Shown: piece after piece, positions 57,095 through 64,000 of the stretch
Position numbering within the stretch: position 1 is the stretch's first letter
Layout of the letters: every line of letters begins with the position of its first letter
Origin: Methylocystis sp. Sn-Cys
Lineage (GTDB): Bacteria > Pseudomonadota > Alphaproteobacteria > Rhizobiales > Beijerinckiaceae
Length of the DNA stretch: 64,000 nucleotides
Assembly (NCBI RefSeq): GCF_016745395.1
Contig: NZ_JAERVJ010000009.1
Location: 37,928-101,927 of the forward strand
Direction: 5' to 3'
The notes under the pieces: model-generated
The model's input: the letters and a program-made list of their open reading frames with translations, nothing else
Database searches by the model: none
What the model was told of the DNA's origin: nothing
Translations under genes and position numbers: made by a program

Positions 57095-58044
57095 GCCTCG
57101 CGCAGCAAGACGGCGGCGCGGGAGCCGCCCTCCCCGACGCACAGACCAACCACCCGCTCTGGCGCTTCGCGCCGGAATGGCTGCGGCCCTTTGTCCAGCT
57201 CGCGCGGCTCGACCGGCCCATCGGCTGGTGGCTGCTGCTGCTCCCCTGCTGGGAAGGCAGCGCGCTCGCCTCGGCGGCGCTGCATCGCGCGCCCAATCTC
57301 TGGCATCTGACGCTGTTCTTTATCGGCGCCGTGGTCATGCGCGGCGCCGGCTCGACCTATAACGACTATGTCGACCGCAAGATCGACGCCCAGGTCGAGC
57401 GCACGCGCAATCGCCCCCTCGCCAGCGGGCGCGTCTCGCCGCGCGCGGCGCTGTGGTTCATCGTCGCGCAATGTCTCATCGGCCTTGCCGTGCTGCTTTC
57501 CTTCAATGGCTACACCATCGCGCTCGGGTTTCTGTCGGTGCTGATCGTGGCGGTCTATCCCTTCGCCAAGCGCTTCACCTCCTGGCCCCAGGCGATCCTC
57601 GGCTTCGCCTTTGCCTATGGAGCCATGCTCGGCTGGACGGCGCAGACGGCCGCTATCGGCCTGCCGGCGCTGCTCCTTTACGCGAGCTGCATTCTCTGGA
57701 CGATCGGCTTCGACACGATTTACGCGCTGCAGGACGTGCGCGACGACGCCATCGCCGGCATCCGCTCGACGGCGCGGCTTTTCGGCGCGCAGGTTAAGCT
57801 GGCGGTCGGGGGGCTCTATGCCGGCTCCGCGCTTTGCGCGGCGCTCGCGGCCTATGGAAGCGGCGGCGGGATTTTCTCTTATCTGGGCGTCGCGGCCTAT
57901 GTCGCGCATCTTGCGTGGCAGACGTCGCTCACGCGCGAGGACGCGCCGCCGGGGCTCGCGCTGAAGCTCTTCCGCTCGAACCGCGACGCCGGCCTTCTGC
58001 TATTCGGCGGCTTTCTGCTGCAGAGCCTCTCGAGCATTGGCTGA
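57091..58044 (+). CDS. ubiA: 4-hydroxybenzoate polyprenyltransferase
   Basis: 317 residues from GTG. Membrane prenyltransferase of ubiquinone synthesis. About eight membrane helices, with the two Asp-rich motifs NDYVDRKIDAQVERT (about 90-104) and DTIYALQDVRDDAIAGI (about 208-224), and the usual RLDRPIGWWLLLLPC start of helix 1. Begins within the stop codon of the preceding secreted-protein gene. Confidence 0.95.
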   Translation: MSLAQQDGGAGAALPDAQTNHPLWRFAPEWLRPFVQLARLDRPIGWWLLLLPCWEGSALASAALHRAPNLWHLTLFFIGAVVMRGAGSTYNDYVDRKIDAQVERTRNRPLASGRVSPRAALWFIVAQCLIGLAVLLSFNGYTIALGFLSVLIVAVYPFAKRFTSWPQAILGFAFAYGAMLGWTAQTAAIGLPALLLYASCILWTIGFDTIYALQDVRDDAIAGIRSTARLFGAQVKLAVGGLYAGSALCAALAAYGSGGGIFSYLGVAAYVAHLAWQTSLTREDAPPGLALKLFRSNRDAGLLLFGGFLLQSLSSIG

Positions 58045-58120
58045 GGCCCAAACTTCGGGAGAGCCGAGGCGCAGGACGCCTCGCGCTCCAGACGTGAAAC
58101 GATTGGTTGCCAGACGCCTC

Positions 58121-58417
58121 TTATCTCCCTGGCCGCATAAACGCCCCCACCGCAATCCCGGCGATCGCCGCAATCAGCAGAGCCGTTATCGGCTGGGCGC
58201 GGACCGAGGTCTCCACCGTCGAGCGCAGGTCCGAGAAGGCTTCGCTCGCGTCTTCCACCGCTTGCTGGCTCTGATCGCGGACATTGGCGAGGGCGGCCGA
58301 GGCCTGTTCGACTCCTTCCTCCGCCATACGTCCCAACTGATCGGAAGCGGAGATCGCCTGTCGGGCAGCGGAGTTGAGGCTGCTCGCGTAGTCCTTGTTT
58401 CGTCTAAAGAGCGGCAT
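58121..58417 (-). CDS. DUF883/YqjD-like membrane-anchored protein
   Basis: 98 residues. A long amphipathic helix (SSLNSAARQAISASDQLGRM to SDLRSTVETSVR, about 12-73) is followed by a C-terminal membrane helix ITALLIAAIAGIAVGAFM. The layout is that of ElaB/YqjD-type inner-membrane proteins, some of which bind ribosomes in stationary phase. No direct evidence of that function here. Convergent with ubiA. Confidence 0.75.
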   Translation of the reverse strand: MPLFRRNKDYASSLNSAARQAISASDQLGRMAEEGVEQASAALANVRDQSQQAVEDASEAFSDLRSTVETSVRAQPITALLIAAIAGIAVGAFMRPGR

Positions 58418-58785
58418 CTATCGACCCTCGCTTGGAGCCCCTCCAATTCCCACGGATCAACCGGAGGCCTCCAACGGTTGTTCCGCATCTGCTGACAAAA
58501 AGGGGCCGGCGGCGCGAGGTGAGCGCCGTGCAGGCGCTTGTCGCCGGAGCGCCGCAAGTTCCCGGAATTGGCCCGCGCGCGCGGGCTGCCGGCCCCTGCG
58601 GGAGCGCCCGGCGCAAGCTTTCGACAGTAGCAATAGATCAAGCCCCGGCGCCGCTCGGCCCGGCGGCGTCTGCGCCAAACGGCAAGCGCCCCCGGTTCGT
58701 CCCCTTTTCGCCGCGATTTCAGAGATAAATGCAGTCTGCCTCGCGCTTCCGCGCGTCGCTGCTTGCTCCCAAAAGACGGATAAGG
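58418..58785. other. Intergenic region without a recognised gene
   Basis: 368 bases between divergent genes (DUF883-like, minus; L,D-transpeptidase, plus). Several GC-rich stems are possible but none is a known element. Promoters for both genes should be here. An ATG at 58729 is in frame with the transpeptidase and could be its start. Confidence 0.5.
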
Positions 58786-59616
58786 ATGTTGAGACGCCGC
58801 AACTCCCTCATGCTGGTTCTCGCCGGTCTTTCGCTCTACCTCGGTCAGACGCCCGAGGCGCTGGCGCAATATTACACGCGCGAGCCGAGCGATCCCTATC
58901 TTTATGACCGCGGCCGCCAGGGCGACTATTACGCCGAGCCCGACCTTTACAGCGGCGAATTCGACCGCCCGACGCGCACGCTCCCGAGGCGCGGCCTGGC
59001 GCCGGAGGAGCGCGATTACGGGGCTTACGGGCCCGAAAGGGACTTAGAGCCGCCGCCGCCCTCGCGCGCCCAACGACGCCCCGGGGCGCGCATGGCCGCA
59101 TTGCCGCCGGACGCCGACCCAGCCTATTCGACGCCGCTCGATTTCGACGCACAGGTCGACCCCGGCGTCTCGACGAAAAACCTTGTCGACGACCCAACAG
59201 GCCAGACGCCCAATACGATCACGATCGATACGAAGGCGCGCAAGCTCTATCTGTCGGTCGGCCGGGGCCAGGCCATTGAATATGGGGTCGGCGTCGGACG
59301 TGAAGGATTCGCCTGGAAAGGCGCCGCGCAAATCGGCCGAAAGGCCTATTGGCCGGGATGGACGCCGCCGAAGGAAATGCTGCTGCGCCGGCCTGATCTT
59401 CCAGATCACATGGAAGGCGGCATGGACAATCCGCTCGGCGCGCGGGCGCTGTATCTCTTCAAGGGAGCCAAAGACACGCTTTTCCGAATCCACGGCACCA
59501 ATGAGCCGGACACGATCGGCAAGGCTGTGTCCTCGGGCTGCATCCGCATGCTGAACGCGGATGTAATCGACCTCTACGGCCGTGTGTCCAAGGGAACGCG
59601 CGTCGTCGTCTTATAG
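58786..59616 (+). CDS. L,D-transpeptidase (YkuD/ErfK family)
   Basis: 276 residues. Signal peptide at 1-27 ([20 protein letters not shown]...LAQ), a Tyr/Asp/Pro-rich linker of ~100 residues, then the YkuD catalytic domain (about 150-276) with [16 protein letters not shown] and the active-site [20 protein letters not shown] (catalytic Cys in SSGC). It makes 3-3 peptidoglycan cross-links or attaches proteins to the wall. ATG at 58729 would add 19 residues; 58786 begins the signal peptide. Confidence 0.88.
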   Translation: MLRRRNSLMLVLAGLSLYLGQTPEALAQYYTREPSDPYLYDRGRQGDYYAEPDLYSGEFDRPTRTLPRRGLAPEERDYGAYGPERDLEPPPPSRAQRRPGARMAALPPDADPAYSTPLDFDAQVDPGVSTKNLVDDPTGQTPNTITIDTKARKLYLSVGRGQAIEYGVGVGREGFAWKGAAQIGRKAYWPGWTPPKEMLLRRPDLPDHMEGGMDNPLGARALYLFKGAKDTLFRIHGTNEPDTIGKAVSSGCIRMLNADVIDLYGRVSKGTRVVVL

Positions 59617-59624
59617 GCGCGCGC

Positions 59625-59927
59625 TCAACGGCCCTTCGACTCGAGGCCCTCGACAAGGGTAATGAGTCTTTCGGGAACCGGTTCGCGCAAAAGCGTCTGG
59701 TAGAAATTGCGCAATTGCGCGCCGACGCGGTCCTCAGGCTCGCTCTTGCGACGGGACGTGAGAAGCGTCGTACCCTGATCGCCCAGACGCGCAGGCGCAA
59801 TGCTCGCCTTTCCGGCGCGGCGCAGCAAAGCGGAGCCTGCGAGATCGTCGTAGACTTTTCGGGCCCCGCCCCTTTTGGCGTTGGGGGCCGCAGGGCCGGC
59901 CGCGGTTCTGAGCTCCAAGCGATTCAT
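59625..59927 (-). CDS. NepR-like anti-sigma factor domain protein
   Basis: 100 residues. The C-terminal third, VGAQLRNFYQTLLREPVPER then LITLVEGLES, matches the NepR helix pattern (I/LGxxLRxxYxxxxxEPVPdRlxxLl). NepR binds and inhibits the ECF sigma factor of the general stress response until PhyR removes it. The N-terminal two-thirds is basic and not conserved. PhyR and EcfG genes are not in view, so this may be an orphan paralogue. ATG at 59927 (MNRLELRTAA) is chosen over 59990. It converges with the L,D-transpeptidase, 8 bases apart. Confidence 0.55.
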   Translation of the reverse strand: MNRLELRTAAGPAAPNAKRGGARKVYDDLAGSALLRRAGKASIAPARLGDQGTTLLTSRRKSEPEDRVGAQLRNFYQTLLREPVPERLITLVEGLESKGR

Positions 59928-60122
59928 GGGCGCCTCAAATCGTCTGCGCGGGCCTTCTCCGATGAAGCCGAATCGAATGCTCCCGCGCATTCGAGCAAAA
60001 TTGAAAAGAATTAATTAACCGTAAACATTCCGATCGCCCGGGATTTTTGCGATTTGACAAGCTGTGGCGCTTCAGCCTGAATCGCGCTTGACGCCAACGC
60101 TAGATTTTTGCGGAGTGATAAC

Positions 60123-60896
60123 TTGCTGCTTTTCCTTTGCTCGCTTCCCGTGTGGCTCGGGGCGTTTTTTATTGTGTTGTTGCCGACGGCGCTCGCCATG
60201 GTCGGCCCGATCGTCGTGCGCAAGCGCTATCCGCTTTCGCTGCTCGTCAAAAATAATGAAGTCGCCGGCTTCAACTTCGCGACCGTCGGCGTGATCTACG
60301 CCGTGATTCTTGCCTTCGCGATTATCTCGGTCTGGGAGAAATTCAGCGAAACGGAGCTTCTCGTGCTGCAAGAGGCCGGAGCCTCGGCGACGCTGTACCG
60401 CCTCTCGAAGGGTCCGGACGCCGACGCCGCTGCGACCCGCGCGGCAGTGGACGCCTATTTGAGGGTCGTCGTCGAAGACGAATGGCCGCGCATGGCCCAA
60501 GGCGCGGAAAGCCGCGAAGCGGCCAAGGCGCTCGATGAGGTTTACGCCGCCGCCACGCGGCTGGGCGAAAACAAGCCAGTTGCAGTCGGCGCCGAGATCA
60601 TGAGAGAGCTGGGCAATATCACCCAGGCGCGGCGGGGGCGGCTGCATCTTGCAATGGGCGTCGTTTCGCCGGCGCTGTGGACGATGCTGATTTTCGGCGC
60701 GCTGCTCACAGTCGGCTTCACCTATTTCTTCGGACTCGAAAATTTTCGCGCGCAAGTGACAATGACAGGAGGTCTCGCCGCCATCGTCTTTCTCGGCCTT
60801 TTTGTCATTGTCTCCTACGATCACCCTTTCACGGGCGAGGTTTCCATCGAAACCCATCCGCTGGTTTCGGTCTTCGAAAACTTCCATCGCGAGTGA
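60123..60896 (+). CDS. DUF4239-like membrane protein
   Basis: 257 residues from TTG. Two N-terminal helices (LPVWLGAFFIVLLPTALAMVG; GVIYAVILAFAIISVW), a soluble central domain (about 75-185) and two C-terminal helices (LWTMLIFGALLTVGFTYFFG and GLAAIVFLGLFVIVSYDHPF) match the bestrophin-like DUF4239 family. Function unknown; the family may be channel-like. GGAG lies 8 bases before the TTG at 60123; another TTG at 60108 is possible. The stop codon abuts a MITE-like element. Confidence 0.75.
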   Translation: MLLFLCSLPVWLGAFFIVLLPTALAMVGPIVVRKRYPLSLLVKNNEVAGFNFATVGVIYAVILAFAIISVWEKFSETELLVLQEAGASATLYRLSKGPDADAAATRAAVDAYLRVVVEDEWPRMAQGAESREAAKALDEVYAAATRLGENKPVAVGAEIMRELGNITQARRGRLHLAMGVVSPALWTMLIFGALLTVGFTYFFGLENFRAQVTMTGGLAAIVFLGLFVIVSYDHPFTGEVSIETHPLVSVFENFHRE

Positions 60897-61060
60897 TACG
60901 ATTTCGTTTGAACAACGCGCATGCATGTCACATTCCCGGCGGGCTGAGAGCCTGGCCAAGAATCCAGAGCCACGATAAGCCGCCTTGGCTCTGGATTCCC
61001 GATCACTCGCTGCGCGAGCGTCGGGAATGACGCCGAACCAAATCAGCCGGATCTCGCACA
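60896..61060 (+). mobile_element. MITE-like ~165-base element, copy D
   Basis: Begins ATACGATTTCGTTTGAAC at the last base of the DUF4239 stop codon and ends AGCCGGATCTCGCAC. The ends are clearly inverted repeats (ATACGA..TCG.TTGA against ATCCGG.TGA). The arms TCACATTCCCGGCGGGC and GCGAGCGTCGGGAATGAC are as in other copies; it is the most diverged full-length one. It fills the gap before the convergent cyclase gene. Confidence 0.7.
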
Positions 61061-61070
61061 AGTCGTGCTC

Positions 61071-61874
61071 TCAGCGCGGCGCGAAAGCGATGACCCGCGC
61101 CGGAGCGCCCGACCCCTTCGCGATCTTCATCGGCATCGCCATGATAATCGCGCCCGTCGCCGGTAGCTGATCGAGATTGGCCAAGTTTTCGAGGCCGGGA
61201 ACATTCGCTGCGCCGATGGCGCGATGCACGAGGAAGTCCTTGGACGCGCCGACGTCGACGCTCGCCGTATCGACGCCTATGAGCGACACATGCCGCTCAG
61301 CGACCAACATGGCGGCGGCCTCGACGCCGAAAGACGGGAAATGGAGATGATCGACCGCGCCCGGCGTATCGTCGCCGAGATAGGCCTTGCGATCCGGCCA
61401 GCGCGCGCTCCATCCCGTGCGCAAGAGCACGATGGCGCCGTCGGGAATGCGGCCGTTCGCCTGCTCCCACGCTGAGACGTCTGCGGGCGTGAGCGCGTAA
61501 TCCGCGTTTTTCGCCGCGCTCTCAGAAATATCGATGACCACCGCCGGGCGAATTAAGCGATCGAGCGGGATGTCCGAATTGGTCCAGCGGCTCTCTGCGA
61601 AATGCATCGGCGCGTCGATATGGGTGCCGCCATGTTCGGGAGAGCAGAAGGCGTTCGAGTAATAAAAGAAACCGCCCTTGGTTAAGCCCTTGTGCTCTTG
61701 CTTGAGCTGGAAGCCTGTCGGCTCGGTCGGCCAGTAGATCGTGTCGGCGTCGAAAGGGTGGCTCAAATCCACCACCTTGGACGCCGAGAGGTCGATCGTC
61801 TGAGCGCTTGCGGCGCTGAGCGCCGCTACACAAAGCGCCAGCCCGTACATCGTTCCCCGAAGAAACTCCGGCAT
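61071..61874 (-). CDS. Secreted cyclase-family (kynurenine-formamidase-like) metal hydrolase
   Basis: 267 residues. Signal peptide (GTMYGLALCVAALSAASA) and a cyclase domain with the metal motif HGGTHIDAPMHFAE (about 80-93), SHPFDADTIYWP near the N-terminus and a downstream GVDTASVD. This family includes arylformamidases and polyketide cyclases; the presence of a signal peptide argues against a simple kynurenine pathway role. Substrate not assignable. ATG at 61874. Confidence 0.8.
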   Translation of the reverse strand: MPEFLRGTMYGLALCVAALSAASAQTIDLSASKVVDLSHPFDADTIYWPTEPTGFQLKQEHKGLTKGGFFYYSNAFCSPEHGGTHIDAPMHFAESRWTNSDIPLDRLIRPAVVIDISESAAKNADYALTPADVSAWEQANGRIPDGAIVLLRTGWSARWPDRKAYLGDDTPGAVDHLHFPSFGVEAAAMLVAERHVSLIGVDTASVDVGASKDFLVHRAIGAANVPGLENLANLDQLPATGAIIMAMPMKIAKGSGAPARVIAFAPR

Positions 61875-62048
61875 CGCGTTTCTCCATCACCCGCGTGCTG
61901 CGAGAAGCGATGAGATTGCCTGCTCGAAACGCATTTGCCAATGCGGTTGCGGGGCGAACAACCGCTTAAAGGTTGCGCCCCGCGCTCCAAACAGAGCTTC
62001 GCCGCGTTTCATTGTTTTTCTGGCGCGCCGACGCCCTGGATGAAACCG

Positions 62049-62345
62049 CTACTGTAGGGCACCGACGAAAGGCTGGCCCGGTGCGATCTGCATGACCGTC
62101 GCGCGGTTTACATAGCCCATCTGGGTTACGTCGGCATAGGAGACGGGAGCGATCTGATTGGCTCGGAAAATATTGACCGCGCTCCCTTGGCGAGCGGCGA
62201 TGCCCACGCCCGGCCCGATCTGGACGGCGGCAATGACGCTGATCTGCGGGGAGTCGAACCAGTAAATTTCATTGAACTGGAGAGGCTCGGCGTTGGCTGC
62301 GAGCGTTCCGCCGCAAAGAACGGCGGCAATGGCGATAGAGCGCAT
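62049..62345 (-). CDS. Secreted curlin-like small protein
   Basis: 98 residues. Signal peptide MRSIAIAAVLCGGTLAANA. The mature part contains one good curlin-type unit, VTQMGYVNRATVMQ (Q-x-G-x2-N-x-A-x3-Q), and weaker ones (AARQGSAVNIFRANQ). This suggests an amyloid-prone, curli-like subunit or nucleator, but only one to two repeats are present, fewer than CsgA. GGAG lies 7 bases upstream of the ATG. Paired with the next gene. Confidence 0.6.
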   Translation of the reverse strand: MRSIAIAAVLCGGTLAANAEPLQFNEIYWFDSPQISVIAAVQIGPGVGIAARQGSAVNIFRANQIAPVSYADVTQMGYVNRATVMQIAPGQPFVGALQ

Positions 62346-62426
62346 GCTTTGCTCCAGCTTGGACGGCCGGTTGGCCGCGGCTGATGAAACGGCCGCGACC
62401 TGGTTCGCGTCGGAAGCCCTAATTCC

Positions 62427-62705
62427 TCAGAAGCCGTTCGAGAATGGAGACAGGGGGGCGACCGTGATCTGATTGATGGTCGCGTTTTGGATGACGACAG
62501 AGCCTGCCGACGCGCCGAAAATATATTGGCCGATGTGCGCCAAGTTATCCGTGCCCTTCCCTGTGTTTTGCCCGATTTGAGCTTGCTGGAGCGCAAGGGC
62601 GCCGTCGACGCCCCCGACGAACTGTGTGATCGAGCCGTATGAGCTTGCCAGGGCGGCGCCGGAGAAACAGCAAAAAGCCACGGATAACGCCAGCAGTTTT
62701 CTCAT
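62427..62705 (-). CDS. Secreted curlin-like small protein, paralogous layout
   Basis: 92 residues. Signal peptide MRKLLALSVAFCCFSGAALA, then units ALQQAQIGQNTGKGTDNLAHIGQ and SVVIQNATINQ, which share the Gln-x-Gly/Asn-x-Ala-x-Gln logic of curlin repeats. GGGAG lies 7 bases before the ATG. The downstream partner gene is similar in size and design; csgE/F/G-like export genes are not seen in the window. Confidence 0.55.
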   Translation of the reverse strand: MRKLLALSVAFCCFSGAALASSYGSITQFVGGVDGALALQQAQIGQNTGKGTDNLAHIGQYIFGASAGSVVIQNATINQITVAPLSPFSNGF

Positions 62706-63037
62706 GAGTAGCTCCCTTGTTTACTCGATGTTTTTTAGATTTTACTTCGTCAATGCAAAAACGAGCCTATTCCCGGAAGCGCCAACCTCATAGGCGCCCT
62801 TTTGGATTGGATGAAACTTAGTAATTTCCAGACTTCTCGACCCGAGCGCCTGCTTCCGACCCATAAGGGCGCGGCCATTGGGTCAACGCCGCGGCTCGGC
62901 TCTTCTAAGTATAAATACATAGAAATACGTATAACTACGTATTTTCCTGTTGCAAAAACAGCGCAGCGCACGAAAACGACCATCATTATCCATTCTAATA
63001 CTGGCGCGGTCGTCGTGACGGCGCTTAGAGTTACGCG
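62706..63037. promoter_or_regulatory. AT-rich divergent control region with an operator-like palindrome
   Basis: 332 bases between the curlin-like gene (minus) and the TpsB-type transporter (plus). It includes an A+T-rich tract unlike the rest of the window and a perfect 8-base inverted repeat AATACGTA-TAAC-TACGTATT (62924-62943). Such symmetry fits a dimeric regulator site; the regulator is unknown. No gene is supported in this stretch. Confidence 0.45.
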
Positions 63038-64000
63038 ATGGTCTCCCCCGCCCCAGGCAATCCTTCCCGAAAACAGGCAAAGAAACCTTTGGCTAAGAAC
63101 CAGAAGTGCTCGAAGCGTCGCCGCCTCGGTCCTGGCGCTTATTGTCTGGCCGCCTGCGCCGCAGGCGTCGCATGGCCGGCGTCCATGGCTCGCGCGCAAG
63201 TATTGAACCCGACGGTTCTCGCGCCTGCGGCAAAGCTGCCGCAGGAGCGCGAGCTGCAAACGGTGGCCTCGCATGGGCGCGCCGGCCTCCAAATGCCCAA
63301 GGCGGCGGACAAGAAATTCGTCACCGTGCGCGTCGTGACGATTGCAGGCGCGTTCCCCGAGCTTGCCGAGCAGAACGCCGCGCTCGTTCAGAAGCTCCAG
63401 GGCAAACGGCTGAGCCTCGCCGAAATTTATCAGGCGGCCGCCGAACTTCAGGCCGCCTATTCGAAGTCCTTTCCGCTTGCGACGCTTTCGGCGCCGCGCC
63501 CCGACTTCGCCGATGGCGTGGTAAAGCTCGACGTCACCGACGGCGTCATCGAGAAGCTCGAACTCTCCGCCGTTCCCGAACGCGCGCGCGAGCTTGTGCG
63601 CGCCCGGCTGCAACCGCTCGTCGGCCAGCGCCATCTGGCGGCCGCCGAGTATCAGCGACGCACCCTGCTCGTCGGCGCCATCGCCGGCGTCAGCGGCCAA
63701 GCCTCGACGACGCCGCTCGATTCCCGTGACGGCTATTCTCTGAATGTCGCGGTGGTAGAAAGCCGCGTCGCGGGCGCGAGCGCGATTACCAATCGGCTGC
63801 CGAAGGAATATGGGACGTGGGAGTTTGCGCAGACCTTCGCGCTGAACAACGCCCTGGGGTTGGGCGAACAAATCGCTGGCGCGGTTTCGTCGACGCCGGA
63901 TTTCGAGCGCTATTTCAGCGGAACCTCAAAAAGCGAAGCTTATAGCACCGATGTTTTTGTGCCCATCGGGGCCGACGGCCTGGTTTTCGGCGCCGGCTAT
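63038..64000 (+). CDS. TpsB/ShlB-type outer-membrane transporter (5' part, runs off the window)
   Basis: 321 codons to the window edge with no stop. The N-terminus MVSPAPGNPSRKQAKK leads into a signal peptide (RRRLGPGAYCLAACAAGVAW...ARA). A POTRA-like domain follows at about 90-180: VTVRVVTIAGAFPELAEQN, LSLAEIYQAAAELQAAYSKS and GVVKLDVTDGVIEKLEL, then a second segment (LNVAVVESRVAGASAI) entering the beta-barrel. This is the two-partner-secretion architecture that exports a large TpsA protein, presumably encoded beyond the window. Start at ATG 63038 is inferred from the signal peptide. Confidence 0.75.
   Translation, partial: MVSPAPGNPSRKQAKKPLAKNQKCSKRRRLGPGAYCLAACAAGVAWPASMARAQVLNPTVLAPAAKLPQERELQTVASHGRAGLQMPKAADKKFVTVRVVTIAGAFPELAEQNAALVQKLQGKRLSLAEIYQAAAELQAAYSKSFPLATLSAPRPDFADGVVKLDVTDGVIEKLELSAVPERARELVRARLQPLVGQRHLAAAEYQRRTLLVGAIAGVSGQASTTPLDSRDGYSLNVAVVESRVAGASAITNRLPKEYGTWEFAQTFALNNALGLGEQIAGAVSSTPDFERYFSGTSKSEAYSTDVFVPIGADGLVFGAGY

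Noticed and set aside
63106-63729. Plus-strand 207-codon Arg/Ala-rich frame near the right end
   Set aside because: A shifted-frame shadow of the TpsB-type gene, which is open to the window edge in a frame with a signal peptide and POTRA-like sequence.

Overview
This is a GC-rich (roughly two-thirds G+C) chromosomal segment that looks alphaproteobacterial, most likely order Hyphomicrobiales and possibly the Methylocystaceae/Beijerinckiaceae group. The clues are the glyA-nrdR-ribD-ribE and ispH-thrB-rnhA gene orders, PleC/DivJ-like and other hybrid-free sensor kinases, a NepR-like protein, secreted Tyr/Gly/Trp-rich proteins, an APH-fold homoserine kinase, and many short intergenic inverted repeats whose spurious translation ([10 protein letters not shown]) is familiar from this order. 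No species is claimed. Most of the window is housekeeping, with one probable defence cluster and several small secreted or surface genes.

Layout. 1-373: two copies of an inverted repeat in a ~198-base tandem. 374-5914 (minus): a three-gene heavy-metal RND efflux operon (adaptor, pump, outer-membrane channel). 6164-11365 (plus): pepN and a two-PAS sensor kinase whose 3' end overlaps a convergent kinase. 11269-17676 (minus): an envelope-stress-like set (degP, OmpR-type regulator, HAMP kinase) with a plus-strand Tyr-rich secreted protein sitting between regulator and kinase, then corA and grpE. 17895-21661 (minus): glnD and gshB with a 4-base overlap. 21792-23114: a chemotaxis receptor. 23259-24210: a pair of almost identical, oppositely oriented MITE-like elements around a 620-base non-coding, hairpin-rich segment, followed by tRNA-Cys. 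24395-33098: mgtC, a cupin, topA, a tiny secreted protein, a GAF sensor kinase with a four-Cys cluster, and RNase R.

33338-37036 (minus): glyA, nrdR, ribD, ribE. 37469-47282: the most unusual block. A 1869-residue DUF4011-helicase-Vsr-DUF3320 protein (the architecture called Hhe among antiviral systems) is divergent from a SNF2 helicase and a SWIM zinc-finger protein with a histone-H1-like tail. A tRNA-Met lies just beyond. 47704-55149: nadK, ROK kinase, pentapeptide-repeat protein, rnhA, thrB, ispH, a lone Flp pilin (55 codons) and gshA. 55190-64000: small secreted proteins, rsmE, ubiA, DUF883-like protein, L,D-transpeptidase, a NepR-like protein, a DUF4239 membrane protein, a secreted cyclase, two curlin-like proteins and the 5' part of a TpsB/ShlB-type outer-membrane transporter cut by the window end.

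How parts fit together: glutathione synthesis is present in two separate places (gshB, gshA); degP, regulator and kinase probably form an envelope-stress circuit; ribD, ribE and nrdR are translationally coupled; and a dispersed ~165-base repeat family occurs only in gaps between convergent 3' ends, which suggests a role, or at least tolerance, at transcript ends.
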